A stretch of 64,000 nt of DNA from an uncultured Dysgonomonas sp. (GCF_900079725.1 NZ_LT599032.1:3902054-3966053); one strand, 5' to 3'; shown: positions 1-11,200, counted from the stretch's first letter. Notes: generated from the letters alone by a model not told the origin. Translations and numbers: made by a program.

Positions 1-466
1 CATACAGCGTATCCTGATGGCCGATCAGACGGCAATTGCGGAGTACAACACGGTCACCTTCGATGTGCAGGGCGACAGCCTGTCCGAGTTCTGCGGAAGA
101 GTTTTCTATTGTGAGGTTTTCTAAAGTGATATCATTTCCACTCAGAAGGAAAGTATATGTTTTGAAAGTACCCATCTTGTTAATATTGGCATGATCGTCA
201 TGATTGATAACGGTTTTATCTTTGTCTTCTCCGATCAAGCGTATATTGGTGATATGCGGAGGTATGATTAATTTCTCTTTATACACTCCGTTCTTTATAA
301 ATATGGTTATTATCCCTCTGGGATCGGCTGTGCGGACAGAATTAATTGCTTCCTGTATGTTCCTGAAATCACCGTTTCCGTTGCGGTCGACGGTTATTTC
401 GGTTTTCTCCTGAGCATAAAAGCCCGTGGAAAATAATAATAAACAGGTTAGAATTATATTTTTCAT
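1..466 (-). CDS. Pectin methylesterase (CE8), 3' end beyond window
   Basis: The frame is open to the left edge; the start is the ATG at 464-466. The translated part (about 155 residues) has a signal peptide ending near FYAQ and three of the signature regions of carbohydrate esterase family 8: GVYKEKL (region I, GxYxE), GQAVALH (region II) and GHQDTLY (region III, with one catalytic Asp). The second catalytic region (DFIFG type) would lie outside the window. The enzyme removes methyl esters from homogalacturonan so that lyases and GH28 enzymes can act; here it is predicted to be periplasmic or outer-membrane associated. It starts 9 bp after the pectate lyase stop, so it is probably the distal gene of the same operon. 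Family call is firm; completeness is unknown. Confidence 0.93.
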   Translation of the reverse strand, partial: MKNIILTCLLLFSTGFYAQEKTEITVDRNGNGDFRNIQEAINSVRTADPRGIITIFIKNGVYKEKLIIPPHITNIRLIGEDKDKTVINHDDHANINKMGTFKTYTFLLSGNDITLENLTIENSSAELGQAVALHIEGDRVVLRNCRLIGHQDTLY

Positions 467-475
467 TCTTATTCT

Positions 476-1849
476 TTATTTTATTAAAAGGCTATTCAAG
501 TAAACTTCAAGATAGGTATATCCTTCTCCATTTATATCGTTTGCCAATTTGCCCGGATGATATTTCTCCAACCACCCGTCAGGAATGCCATCTATGTTTA
601 AATCCACGGGCACGGTTGCCGGATCATAGGTATATGTTTCCCATCCGCCCACATCATTTTGTGAATCGATCAGGCCAGGTTTGGTTCCAACGTTCCCTGA
701 GGCCCTGACAGGAGTTAGTCCTCTGGCAGTTTCGTTCACAATTCTAGCATCTGTTTTATCGCGTTTGTAACTTGCTCCGGCATTTGCCAATACTTTTTTG
801 TAAGCATCCTTGGCATTATCAGTTGATATATATGGTACATCGAAGGGTTTGTCTACCACGATATCCTTAATATCCTTAGATGACGGGTTGGGCTGTAAGC
901 CTATCAGATTGTTTCTGGATACTTTTTTACTTTCAGGGAAATAATTACCGTCAATGAAAAATTTTCCCCACGTACCTTTAGTCTGCTTATTTGTTCCGTC
1001 ATCGGCATTGGGAGAGAATATCCGGTCAGGATTTGAGGACGTAGGAGAGGGTTTATAGTAGTTGTTGGCAAAATTATACCTGCCGCCTTCTCCTGCATAT
1101 CCGCTGTTACTTCCCCAGTTATATATTACATTATTCCTGAAATCTACCAGTTCCAGCTCAGGCTGGTTACTGTAACGGCTTCCGCACATACGCGGATTGC
1201 GGCTGTCGTGATGTGCCAGCAGATTGTGATGATACGATGCTTTTTTTCCGCCCCATATTGCTCCATAGCCATGACTTCCTTTCTGATGAACCGACCCCCG
1301 CAAACTTTCGGAGATGATACACCATTGCATGGTGAAATTCTCGTTGTCATAAAAAGATGAGCATTCATCCGTACTCCAACTCATAGAACAGTGGTCTATG
1401 ATAATATCCTTGTTGCGGAAGCCATACAGTGCATCATCTTGTACTTTTTGTAAGTCACCAAGCCGGAAGCGGATATAGCGTATTATAATATTATTACCTT
1501 CTACTCTTACCGGATAATCTGCAATACAGATACCGTCACCGGGTGCGCTCTGTCCCGCGATAGTGGTGCTGTCGGATATTTGCAGCTTCGATTTTAAATG
1601 GATAATACCTGCGACTTTGAAAAGGATTGTTTTTGCCCCCGGCCTTTTCAAGCACCAGCGAAGTGTACCTTCCTGAGTTTTTTTATTACCCGTTATTGTA
1701 TCTTCAAGAGAGTTAACGTAATATACTTTGCCTCCCCTGCCTCCTGATGTATACATACCTCCACCTTCTGCACCAGGGAATGCGGGTGTTTGAGAAATTA
1801 ATGATATGGTGCATAATATTCCGGTTAGATACAATAATAATATTTTCAT
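476..1849 (-). CDS. Pectate lyase, polysaccharide lyase family 1-like
   Basis: 457 residues with an N-terminal signal peptide (residues 1-20). The mature protein opens with AFPGAEGGG, typical of Bacteroidetes PL1 pectate lyases, followed by parallel beta-helix features (IAGQSAPGDG, DDALYGFRNKDIIIDHCSMSWSTDE, HHNLLAHHDSRNPR). The C-terminus carries a DLNIDGIPDGW loop resembling a calcium-binding dockerin/thrombospondin-3 type stretch. It would cleave de-esterified homogalacturonan by beta-elimination, giving 4,5-unsaturated ends that the neighbouring GH105 enzyme removes. It lies 8 bp from the GH105 stop and 9 bp before the methylesterase, consistent with one operon. Catalytic residues were not assigned individually. 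Confidence 0.92.
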   Translation of the reverse strand: MKILLLYLTGILCTISLISQTPAFPGAEGGGMYTSGGRGGKVYYVNSLEDTITGNKKTQEGTLRWCLKRPGAKTILFKVAGIIHLKSKLQISDSTTIAGQSAPGDGICIADYPVRVEGNNIIIRYIRFRLGDLQKVQDDALYGFRNKDIIIDHCSMSWSTDECSSFYDNENFTMQWCIISESLRGSVHQKGSHGYGAIWGGKKASYHHNLLAHHDSRNPRMCGSRYSNQPELELVDFRNNVIYNWGSNSGYAGEGGRYNFANNYYKPSPTSSNPDRIFSPNADDGTNKQTKGTWGKFFIDGNYFPESKKVSRNNLIGLQPNPSSKDIKDIVVDKPFDVPYISTDNAKDAYKKVLANAGASYKRDKTDARIVNETARGLTPVRASGNVGTKPGLIDSQNDVGGWETYTYDPATVPVDLNIDGIPDGWLEKYHPGKLANDINGEGYTYLEVYLNSLLIK

Positions 1850-1857
1850 TCAAAAGT

Positions 1858-3024
1858 TTATTTATTGAGTAAGATACTAAGCATAATAAATGGCCCTACA
1901 GCTTTAGGGTCGTTATCCCTTACGGGTTCATTTATATAGTATTCGTAGCTTCCGTCGCGATAGTTTTTTTCTCCGCCAAGTCCGGCAACACTACAACCAT
2001 CTGTGAGTGAAATAGTACCGTCTCCGTTATCCTTTATAAACCTTTTTACAAACTGGTCATAGGCAACTTCCCCTTTTTCGAAATAACTATTATCCAGATA
2101 TCCTTTCTGTGCGCCTTTCACCCATGTATAGATAAACATAGCCGATGCACTCGATTCTATATAGTTACCTTTGCGCCCCATCTGGTCGGTTACCTGATAC
2201 CACATTCCGGTCTTTTCATCCCTGTATTTTTCGATAGCGGATGACAAGTCTTGCAGTAATTTGATTATATCGCCACGCTTTTCATGGTTTTCAGGGAGGT
2301 AATCAAGTACATCTACTATTGCCATCATGTACCAGCCGATACTTCTCGACCAGAAATTAGGAGACAGTCCTGTTTTTTTGTCAGCCCATCGTTGCTCCCT
2401 GCTTTCATCCCAGCCATGATAATAAAGACCGGTTTTGGCATCATACATGTATTTATGTACATCCAGTATTTGAACAACAACATCGTCAAACAATTCGAGT
2501 TCATTAAAAGTTTTAGCATATTCTGCCAGAAAGGGTCCTGCCATATACAGTCCGTCCAGCCATACCTGATGGGGGTATATTTTCTTATGCCAGAAACTGC
2601 CGTCGGCAGTACGCGGATGTGTCCGCATCTGGTCTCGCATCAGATCAAGAGCTTTTCTGAAACGCTCCTGTTTGGTAAGCGCATACATAGGGAAGAGAAA
2701 TTTACCGGAATTTACCCGGTCTATATTGTATTCCAGAGGTTTGTAGGTCTTGATTTGTCCATCAGGTTCTATCATGAGGTCGGCAAAACTATATACATAG
2801 TCGTAATATGTTTGATCGAAAGTTTTTTGCCATGTTTGGAATATGGCTTGCAGTTCCAATCCATGACAATAGTTCCATTTGGGAGCTTTGACAAAGTCGA
2901 GCATCCACGATTCGGGGTTTCGTTTGATTTCCGAATCCGTCAGACGGACATAATATTTTGTCTGAGCTTCCATTGCGAATATGGAAGCTATAGACAATAA
3001 AGATATAAGTAGTTTAGCCTTCAT
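1858..3024 (-). CDS. GH105 unsaturated galacturonyl/rhamnogalacturonyl hydrolase
   Basis: 388 residues, signal peptide about residues 1-20. The (alpha/alpha)6-barrel family GH105 is shown by SWMLDFVKAPKWNYCHGLELQA near residues 39-60 and the hallmark PHQVWLDGLYM at 151-161, where Asp157 corresponds to the general acid of YteR-type enzymes. The family hydrates the double bond of unsaturated uronyl ends left by pectate or rhamnogalacturonan lyases, releasing 5-keto-4-deoxyuronate. Its place between a lyase and a polygalacturonase fits this. Whether it prefers galacturonan or rhamnogalacturonan fragments cannot be told from sequence alone; the neighbours favour homogalacturonan. Confidence 0.93.
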   Translation of the reverse strand: MKAKLLISLLSIASIFAMEAQTKYYVRLTDSEIKRNPESWMLDFVKAPKWNYCHGLELQAIFQTWQKTFDQTYYDYVYSFADLMIEPDGQIKTYKPLEYNIDRVNSGKFLFPMYALTKQERFRKALDLMRDQMRTHPRTADGSFWHKKIYPHQVWLDGLYMAGPFLAEYAKTFNELELFDDVVVQILDVHKYMYDAKTGLYYHGWDESREQRWADKKTGLSPNFWSRSIGWYMMAIVDVLDYLPENHEKRGDIIKLLQDLSSAIEKYRDEKTGMWYQVTDQMGRKGNYIESSASAMFIYTWVKGAQKGYLDNSYFEKGEVAYDQFVKRFIKDNGDGTISLTDGCSVAGLGGEKNYRDGSYEYYINEPVRDNDPKAVGPFIMLSILLNK

Positions 3025-3033
3025 ACCATCCTT

Positions 3034-4683
3034 TTATTTTGTTTCGTTGATAAGAGTTTTATCTATCGTTTTTGGTAAATGTATATCTTTATTGCTTCCG
3101 CTGATATTTACTACCTCTTTCAATGTCAGCGGATATTCAAATCCGGATATGTGTACATTTTCTACGTTTTTCAGAATCAATGCAGCTCCTTCTTTCGGGT
3201 TGATTTTCACATTCCTGAAGTGAATGCCTTTCGATTCTACAAGCTCTGCACCGATTATTGAAGTGATAGTAACATCTTCCACATTTATATTTTCAATTTT
3301 CATTTCCGGCAGGCCGTTAAAATACATGGCCCGGCGCGCATTTCGCGATATAAGATTTTTTACATAAATATTTTTGAATGCAGGAGTTGTTTCGTCTACA
3401 GCAGGAATAGTAGATGTAACAGGTATGGTATCACCATCTTCAAGCGACTCTACTGCCGATTTGCCACCATAATAAAGATCGAACAGGAACGACTCGGTTG
3501 CAATGTCAAACATATTTATGTCTCTAATATAAATATTTTCCACTACACCACCACGGCCTCTGCAACTTTTGAATCTCAGACCTACGTCTGTGCCCAGAAA
3601 CTGACAGTTGGATACCGATATATTCCTGACGCTACCCGACATTTCACTGCCTACAACAAATCCTCCATGTCCCTGGAATACTTTGCAGTTATCTATCAAT
3701 ACGTTTTCGGTAGGTCGGTTGCGTCGGCGACCATCTTCATCTTTTCCCGATTTTATACAGATAGCATCGTCACCAACATCAAAAATACTATTTACTATAA
3801 TCGAATTTTTGCATGACTCCAGATCCAGCCCATCTCCATTTTGGGCATATCCCGGATTGCGTACCATTACATTGTCTAAAATGACATTCTCGCACATTAG
3901 AGGGTGTATGTTCCAGCTTGGAGAATTCTCGAATAATACGTCTTCCAGTAATACGTTTTTGCACTCTATGAAGCTCACCATTACCGGGCGGAGAAAGTCT
4001 TTGATCTCCATCCATTCGGCCTCGGTCAAATCACGACGGGGAACATTCATGTCACTTATTTCAAGTCCTTTCAGAGAGCCTGCTGATGGGAACCAGTAAT
4101 TACCATCTTTGACTACTCCCCCGGAGTTAATTACTTTTTTCCAATGGATTTCTGTTACTTTACTCTTTTTCAGAGGTCGCCACGCTTCACCGGAACCATT
4201 AATGGATCCTTCTCCGGTTATAGCTATATTTTCAAGGTTACGCCCTGATATAGGCGATTGGCAACGGCGTGTGTCCAGTCCTTCAAATACCGTGTTGACA
4301 AGTGGGTACAAAGAGAAATCGGCAGAGAACAATATTAAAGCACCTTTTTCTAAATGTAGATTTATATTTGATTTGAAAACAATGGGACCTGTATACCATA
4401 CTCCGGAAGGTACGAGCAGAGTTCCGCCCCCATTATTCGACAGGGCGTCCATTGCTTTTGCGAATGCGGCTGTATTTAAGCTAATCCCATCGGGTATTCC
4501 GCCAAAGTCGGTAATCGATACCTTATTGTCCGGGAATATCGGACGTTGAATGACCGGCATCTCGAATGGAAGTTTTTTATAAAGATATTCATATTTGTAT
4601 CCATTTCCCTGTGCATATCCATTCTGTGTCAAGAGATACAAAAATAGCATGGTAAGGTAGTGGATTGTTTTCATTTTTCTCAT
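3034..4683 (-). CDS. GH28 polygalacturonase
   Basis: 549 residues with a signal peptide ending near Ala24-Gln25; an alternative in-frame start is Met4. The right-handed beta-helix family GH28 is supported by its four motifs: NGDGLD (residues 282-287), DVGDDA (302-307, catalytic Asp pair 305/306), QGHGG (337-341, His339) and LRFKS (369-373, Arg370/Lys372). The N-terminal SITDFGGIPDGISLNTAAF segment is the usual family entry. Predicted to hydrolyse alpha-1,4-galacturonan. The gene begins 175 bp after the stop of the DUF5123 gene and a terminator-like hairpin lies between them, so it may be transcribed separately or by read-through from the susCD operon. Confidence 0.93.
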   Translation of the reverse strand: MRKMKTIHYLTMLFLYLLTQNGYAQGNGYKYEYLYKKLPFEMPVIQRPIFPDNKVSITDFGGIPDGISLNTAAFAKAMDALSNNGGGTLLVPSGVWYTGPIVFKSNINLHLEKGALILFSADFSLYPLVNTVFEGLDTRRCQSPISGRNLENIAITGEGSINGSGEAWRPLKKSKVTEIHWKKVINSGGVVKDGNYWFPSAGSLKGLEISDMNVPRRDLTEAEWMEIKDFLRPVMVSFIECKNVLLEDVLFENSPSWNIHPLMCENVILDNVMVRNPGYAQNGDGLDLESCKNSIIVNSIFDVGDDAICIKSGKDEDGRRRNRPTENVLIDNCKVFQGHGGFVVGSEMSGSVRNISVSNCQFLGTDVGLRFKSCRGRGGVVENIYIRDINMFDIATESFLFDLYYGGKSAVESLEDGDTIPVTSTIPAVDETTPAFKNIYVKNLISRNARRAMYFNGLPEMKIENINVEDVTITSIIGAELVESKGIHFRNVKINPKEGAALILKNVENVHISGFEYPLTLKEVVNISGSNKDIHLPKTIDKTLINETK

Positions 4684-4813
4684 TGTTTAGAGTATTACAA
4701 TTTGCAAGTTTTTGATCTGTTCAAATCTTTCCGGAAAATATCGATTATTCCCGGTAAAGTACAGAAGATGGGGAAATCTTCAGTTTTTCTTTGAATATTT
4801 TGAGCATTTATTT

Positions 4814-4850
4814 AAATTATTGCAGGGTATCGGAGACCCTGCAATAATTT
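4814..4850 (-). terminator. Terminator-like hairpin after the DUF5123 gene
   Basis: A perfect 15-bp inverted repeat (arms 4814-4828 and 4836-4850, core tgcagggt/accctgca) with a 7-nt loop, 8 bp after the stop of the gene at 4859-6412. On the minus strand the distal arm ends in AATAATTT, giving a weak U-rich tail. It separates susC-susD-DUF5123 from the GH28-GH105-PL1-PME genes and could attenuate read-through. Confidence 0.7.
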
Positions 4851-4858
4851 TATATAGT

Positions 4859-6412
4859 TTATGGAAGCCAGCGAGGGTCTCCCGCATTTACCACAATGCT
4901 TTGTACGGTAAAGTCTCCATTTGCAGGGTCTTTGAACTGAGGGTCTGCTTCACTTGCCGAACATTGCGACGGATTGGTATATAGACCTACCCACAGATTC
5001 GGACAGTTGTAATAAATATTATTGTTGTAAGATGCTGTTGCTTTCATATTGCTGGCTTGTCTACACCAATTTCCTGAGGCAACATTTGTAGGGGTCGATA
5101 CTCCGGTTTCATTAAATAAGCAATTGCTTACCTGGAACGTACTGCCATCTGCTATTCTGAATAAACCATGGTTGTTACTGTTATCTAAATTAGATATTTT
5201 GTAGAATGTACAGTTTGTAAATGAAATCGCCCCAGCTTTGGCTTGCATGCGCACAAATGTACGGAATCCGTTGTAGAATGTAGTATTTTCTACTTTCATA
5301 GAGCCTAATGTTCCTCCACGGAAATCAATTCCATCACCTCCACTACCTTCAATATGGTGGATAAGGCTATTAGAGATGGTAAAATTACCAATTGAGCCAG
5401 CTACATTATTGTATATTAATTGATTTAAGTAATTACTTATATCACAATCGATAATCGAGAGATTTTTTATATCACAACCCGACAATAGATTAAAGAATTG
5501 TCCTAACATAACAGCATCTCCATCTCCTCTGAATGTGAGAGACCTTAATTCCAATACATCAATAGCTGATCCACAAGTAATCTGACCATAGATGATCTGC
5601 TGGTCATTTGATTCATAACCGCTTATCTTGAGAGACTTTGTAACTTCGTATGCCCCTAAGTTGTATGTTCCCGGGAAAAGTACAAATTCATCTCCGTCTT
5701 CAGCTTCGTCCAGAATTGCTTTTAGATCATCTTCCGGATAAACGCCAGTTGCATCACCTAGATCTATTTTAGTTGTAAAAGCGAGTGTTCCACGCGTTTT
5801 AACTCCATTTTTTAACGTTGCCGTATAATCCGTTTTACCTGTAAGCTCTGTTATAGTTGCCGCGCCTGCTGCTTTTTCATCAGCAGTAATAGGATGTGTG
5901 ATATCTCCCGGAGTGAGGATAATTTCAGTCACTTCCTGACCCGCAGGCCAACGAAGAGTTACTTTTGTAGCTAACAATTCTTCCGGATCGATAGGAAGGA
6001 AAATTTGTTCCGGATTGGTTTTTATAGTGCCACTCGCCCATTTTGAATCCGGAATGGAGGTTCCTACAGCCTTAATTTGTACCGAATAATCAGCCTCTCC
6101 ATCCAATCCCTGTATCATGAAAGGATCGGTAAGAGTCCCATTTTTAACAATATCCTTAAAGGTCAGGATGGGTGTTCCCTCGAAATTAGAGCTACCATTA
6201 AATACTTCGATAACATAGCTGTCTGCATCCTTTACTGCATTCCACATTACTACGATACTCGTTCTGTTAGCGATTTGTAGCTTCAACTCGGTTGGAGAAA
6301 ACAGACGGTCATAATTAATGTTCGTTATTTCGTCATCCTGATCCGAACAACTTGGTAAGATCATCAGAAATGATAATCCCATTAAATATATAAGGTTTTT
6401 CAACTTATTCAT
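4859..6412 (-). CDS. DUF5123/DUF4957-type beta-helix lipoprotein, probable surface pectin-binding protein
   Basis: 517 residues. A signal-peptidase II motif (MILPSC, Cys22) followed by acidic residues suggests a surface-exposed lipoprotein of the Bacteroidetes type. Residues about 38-135 form a fibronectin type III domain (SPTELKLQI...SIVVMWNAV) and a second FN3-like domain follows. From about residue 225 the protein resembles DUF4957/DUF5123 proteins, with a right-handed beta-helix pattern (LDEAEDGDEFVLFPGTYNLG; repeated inward-facing Asn/Ile rungs) and a C-terminal DPQFKDPANGDFTV segment. No lyase active site was recognised. It follows susD by 26 bp, the usual slot of SusE/SusF-like glycan-binding lipoproteins, so substrate binding is the likeliest role. 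Domain names are from pattern memory. Confidence 0.75.
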   Translation of the reverse strand: MNKLKNLIYLMGLSFLMILPSCSDQDDEITNINYDRLFSPTELKLQIANRTSIVVMWNAVKDADSYVIEVFNGSSNFEGTPILTFKDIVKNGTLTDPFMIQGLDGEADYSVQIKAVGTSIPDSKWASGTIKTNPEQIFLPIDPEELLATKVTLRWPAGQEVTEIILTPGDITHPITADEKAAGAATITELTGKTDYTATLKNGVKTRGTLAFTTKIDLGDATGVYPEDDLKAILDEAEDGDEFVLFPGTYNLGAYEVTKSLKISGYESNDQQIIYGQITCGSAIDVLELRSLTFRGDGDAVMLGQFFNLLSGCDIKNLSIIDCDISNYLNQLIYNNVAGSIGNFTISNSLIHHIEGSGGDGIDFRGGTLGSMKVENTTFYNGFRTFVRMQAKAGAISFTNCTFYKISNLDNSNNHGLFRIADGSTFQVSNCLFNETGVSTPTNVASGNWCRQASNMKATASYNNNIYYNCPNLWVGLYTNPSQCSASEADPQFKDPANGDFTVQSIVVNAGDPRWLP

Positions 6413-6438
6413 AATTTGTATATTGATGTTGTTGAATA

Positions 6439-8217
6439 TTAATTGTTTGTCAGTGTTCCGTTACTATTGTCAATAAATGTTTGCCAAATAGGCCAGTATT
6501 GACTTGTATTAGGATCTTTTTGATATAATGCATTAATTAATGCATCGGTAAGTTTATCCTCTTTTATCCAGATTACACTTTCATATCCTTCGTTATCAGC
6601 AAGAGCTTGTCCTTCTACATCAGTTTCTCCGTAATTCAGGCCATAGACAATTAATGTTTCACTATCTGCAGCTGTTTTATAATAAAGTTTTTCAGGAAGA
6701 TTTGCATAAGGGCCTTCGCGTCTTGCCAGTTGCGACATTTTAGCTTTGGCCTCATCCAATTTGTCTTTCAGTTTATTCCAACGTATTAGGTCGGCCTTTC
6801 TTAAACTCTCTCCTGCAAATTCCAAAGCCCGCTGGTCCATAATTGCATTGAAGAATGCAGTTTTACTGGCTGTTGCAGTAGTCATATATGCAGCAACCTT
6901 TTCAGTCGGTAATGCACGGTCGAGAATCGGTTGCAGGTAATCAGCTGCATTTCCCGGACCTTCCAATTCATTGATAGCTTCTGCTGCCATCAGATAGACA
7001 TCGGCCAAACGCATATATTGCCAGTTTACACCATCGTCATTGGTTGATGTAACTATACGTTTCATCCATTCGTAACGAAGTTTCCCGAAACACCACGATT
7101 TAAGCGTACGCAGTTGTTGTTTACTTCTGGTATCTTTCGACCACTCATAAGGTACGCAGGTGATATCCCGGCGTACATCTTCTACGTCATAATCATAGAA
7201 CAGATAAGGTAGAGGACCGTTTACACCACCTTTAGCCTGTTTTGTATATTGGTCTTCCGATTGATGTTGTACACCAAAGGTATAAAGAACACGTCCACGT
7301 CCGTCAGCAAATGGTATTTCCCATAGAGACTCGGCTCCGGCGGTCACCACATCCTGACAAAGATTTCTGAAGTTGCTTTCAAAAGATCCTAACTTGTTGG
7401 AACCCTTAGTAATGATTGCGACACATTCCTCTTTGGCGATTTTATACATTTCAGCCCTGCTCAATTCCGGATCATTACTAAGACGTACTCCATCGGTACG
7501 CTGGCTATATCCTCCTGCATATAATGCAATGCGTGCCCTTAGTCCTTTTATAAACGCCTTATTTACCCGTTCGGTAGTCATTGTTTGAGTCGATTCATTT
7601 GGCCAGGCAACCATAGATTCAGCTTCTTTGAGGTCGGCAAGGAGGCGTTTATAGATCACATCCCTATCGGATCTTGGTACATATACAGTTTCTGTAGTAA
7701 TAGGCTCGAAGCGGGCAGGAACATCTCCCCATCCTTTTACTAAATCGAGATAAATAACTGCTCTTAGGGTGAGGGCTTCGCCGAGCAGGTGTGCCATATC
7801 TACATCATTTTCTACATTTCCGTGAGTACGCAGACCGTCTATACACATATTTGCACGTTCGATACCTTCATAAAATTTGGCCCAGGCGTTATTCGCTGTG
7901 TTCATCTCCGTATTTGTAGGTGTAGGGGCATATCCTGTAAGCGTATATTTGGGATCTGTTGCGATCTTGGTCGCATCCATGTTGTTGATCCACTCCACAT
8001 CCGAATTGATTCCGTAATAAGGAAGGAACCGTCCACGATATGAATTCGTCTCTCCGAACGACTGGTGTATTCCCATCACTGCTTTTTCTGCGAGTCCGTA
8101 TATGGTGAAAACGGATTCCGGTTCGGCAGCTGATTTAGGGTCCGATTCAAGATCGCAGGCAGTCATGACACCCATCAGAGACAAAGCCAATATTGATTTA
8201 TATATAAATTTTTTCAT
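6439..8217 (-). CDS. SusD/RagB-family glycan-binding lipoprotein (pectin locus)
   Basis: 592 residues with lipobox MGVMTACD (Cys21). The SusD alpha-helical TPR scaffold is seen in AHLLGEALTLRAVIYLDLVKGWGDVPARFEP (about residues 143-173) and the C-terminal MRLADVYLMAAEAINELEG and RALEFAGESLRKADLIRWNKLKDKL blocks. SusD proteins lid the SusC porin at the cell surface and bind oligosaccharide. The gene starts 21 bp after susC and precedes the DUF5123 gene, giving the canonical susC-susD-binding-protein order. Oligogalacturonide specificity is inferred from the neighbours. Confidence 0.95.
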   Translation of the reverse strand: MKKFIYKSILALSLMGVMTACDLESDPKSAAEPESVFTIYGLAEKAVMGIHQSFGETNSYRGRFLPYYGINSDVEWINNMDATKIATDPKYTLTGYAPTPTNTEMNTANNAWAKFYEGIERANMCIDGLRTHGNVENDVDMAHLLGEALTLRAVIYLDLVKGWGDVPARFEPITTETVYVPRSDRDVIYKRLLADLKEAESMVAWPNESTQTMTTERVNKAFIKGLRARIALYAGGYSQRTDGVRLSNDPELSRAEMYKIAKEECVAIITKGSNKLGSFESNFRNLCQDVVTAGAESLWEIPFADGRGRVLYTFGVQHQSEDQYTKQAKGGVNGPLPYLFYDYDVEDVRRDITCVPYEWSKDTRSKQQLRTLKSWCFGKLRYEWMKRIVTSTNDDGVNWQYMRLADVYLMAAEAINELEGPGNAADYLQPILDRALPTEKVAAYMTTATASKTAFFNAIMDQRALEFAGESLRKADLIRWNKLKDKLDEAKAKMSQLARREGPYANLPEKLYYKTAADSETLIVYGLNYGETDVEGQALADNEGYESVIWIKEDKLTDALINALYQKDPNTSQYWPIWQTFIDNSNGTLTNN

Positions 8218-8238
8218 TACTTATCCTATTTTATCAGT

Positions 8239-11200
8239 TTAGAAATTTAAGTTAACACCGAAAACAAACTGGCGGCTTTTTGGGTATGCAGAGTAGTCTA
8301 CGCCCGGAGTCAGATTTGTCTTGCGTATTGTAGAAACTTCAGGATCATAACCTGAATAATTTGTTATACAGAATACATTATAAGCAGTAGCATAAAGCCG
8401 AAGGTTCTGTATCTTGGCTTTGCCCATAATGGATCTAGGGAATGTATAGCCCAGAGTCAGTGTGTTGAGGCGAAGGAAAGATCCATCTTCCACAGCCCAA
8501 TCGCTGAATACCATACGGTCGGTGTATGGAGACCACATTGAGGTGTTTTTGTTCATTTCAGTCAATTCTGCACCGTCGTTCGATATTGTTCCGTCGGGAC
8601 GTAGGTTTGTCCAGCGGCTTCCTCCGGCCATTTCCGTAGTCATATTACGGTATTGGTATTTACCGGTTTCGGTGAATTCTATTTTATTGGCATTGTAAAT
8701 ATCGTTTCCTACACTCCAGTTGAAGTTTGCTGTAAGGTCAAAGCCATATAAGCGTCCACTGATACTGAAGCCTCCTGTATGGGTAGGGTTGGCGTCTCCG
8801 ATAATCTCACGGTCGTTTACGTCTATTATGCCGTCTCCGTTCAGGTCTTTCAACTTCATTGTTCCCGGACGTACTGTTCCTACAACACCTGATGCATCCG
8901 GTGCAACGCTCTTATCTATTTCCCATTTTTCTGTTGTTGAATTATAGCCGGTAAAGTCACTTACTTCGTATCTGCCGTCAGAGCGGTATCCGTACATTTT
9001 TCCGACAGCTCCACCTGTAGCAATCCAGTAGTCATATCCGATTTCGGTAGAAGCCCATTCGGTAGAAGCTCCAAAGTCATTCATTATACCAAGCGATTTA
9101 ATTTTGTTCTTATTAAATCCGATATTTGCACTGAAACTCAAACCAAAATCTTTTTTATCAATAGCTATCCAATTAATTGTAGCTTCAAATCCTGAGTTCT
9201 GAGTTTTACCCATGTTTCTGTATTGGTAATCGTATCCTGTACCTGATATAGGGAACTCAATCAATAGATCGTCTGTAGTATTTATATATCCTTCAAGTGT
9301 ACCGTTAAGCTTACCTCCTAGTAATGTATAGTCTATCCCCAGATTTCGGGTAATTGTTGTTTCCCATTTCAGGTCAGGATTGGCCATGTATTTGGATGGT
9401 GCCCAATAGTTACCAAAACCGTTAATCCATTCGGTAGTTTTAGATTCGTACATCTGTACAATGTTTCCTGAAGGAATATTATTGTTACCTGCTGTACCGT
9501 AGCTAATACGCAATTTCAGGTCGTCCAACCACGTTTTTGTATTTTCCATAAAAGATTCTGATGATACACGCCAAGCCAATGCCGCAGAAGGAAAATATCC
9601 CCATTTGTTACCTTCGCCGAATTTGGAAGAACCATCGGCGCGGAAAGTAGCGCTAAACAGATATCTGCTTTGAAAATCGTAATTTACACGACCGAAAAAT
9701 GATAATAGCTTATCATCCGGTCTGTAGTAATTTTCTATAGAATTGGCATCACCCTCTGTAGAATATTTCCATGCTTCGTCAGCTGTAAATGTTTTAGGAA
9801 ATCCGTGTACAACATTGGTCTGAATATTTGTTTTTTCGATAATATATTCGTGGCCGGCCATTGCTGTCAAATGATGATTGTCGCCTAATAGCTTCTTAAA
9901 ATCATAATTCAGTGTATTGGTACTACGGAATGTTTTACGAGAAGTGTTTTCCAGTTGTATTGCCGGTTTTCCCTGGTTTGAAGATGACGGAACGTTCTTG
10001 ATATAATATGTGGTCAGGCCCCAATAGCGTTTGTCATTGTTTCTGTAATCATCTAGGCCTAATTCAGCTCTAGCGGTGAAGTTATCAAATACTTCCCAGC
10101 CTGCACTTCCTGTCATATTCAGAGTCTTGCGCTCTTTCATACGAGCATTGTCTGAGATTGCAGTCAATGGGTGGTAAAGATTTCCTAAGTCGTCATCGGC
10201 ACTACCAGCCTCGGCTGTCAGATTAGATAGTGGTATCGGTGTATAAAGTACCGAGTACTTTAATCGCTTATCAGAGTCGTACTTGCTGTCTACATCATTT
10301 GCTCCACCACCATTGATATCTGTATCCGAATAGCGGATAGATAAATCGAGGGTAACTCTTTTTACCGGATTTGTATTCAATTTCAGACTGAAATTATCGC
10401 GTTTGAAACTGGAATCTTCCATGATCGCTTTATCATTCATATGAGAATAGCTGAAAGCATAGCGGACTTTGTCAGAACCTCCGGTAATACTCAGACTATG
10501 GTTGAATGTATGTCCTGTACGGCCGAATGTAAGATCTTGCCAGTCGTTATTGGGGATATTGTTATACAGATCGATATCTTCATAATTACCGAAATAATCG
10601 GTATATGTATCCATCTTCTTCTTATCTTTTAGCGTTGCCAGTTCATATTGCCATGTCGCATAATCTTTTGGAGAAAGTACATCTAATGTTTTGGCTATTT
10701 TTTTCCAGCTATAATAAGCGTTGTATGATATATTTACTTTACCTTCTTTACCCGATTTTGTAGTAACCAATATAACTCCATTAGCTCCACGCGATCCATA
10801 GATTGCAGTAGAAGAAGCATCTTTCAGTACATCGATAGATTCTATATCGGATGGGGCAATATCACTGATTGATTGTACAGGGAATCCGTCTACAATAAAC
10901 AGCGGACTATTATCTCCTGTAATGGAACCACCGCCACGAACACGAATCTTCATTTCGGCATCGGGTGAACCTTCTGTTGTTGTTATCTGTACGCCGGCAA
11001 GTTTACCTGTAATAGCTTCTGTTACATTTGCTACGGGAACGGCCTGGATAGCATCACCCTTAACGGAAGAAACCGAACCGGTCAGGTCTTTTCTTTTAAC
11101 CGTTCCGTAACCGATAACGACTACTTCGTCTAGTTCGGAACTAAGGTCTTCCATTACAAAATCAATTACATTTCCGGTAATCGGTTTTTCGCTCGGTTTC

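Noticed and set aside
2284-3000. 238-codon open frame on the plus strand inside the GH105 gene
   Set aside because: Antisense shadow of a clear GH105 coding sequence; no domain and no sensible start context.
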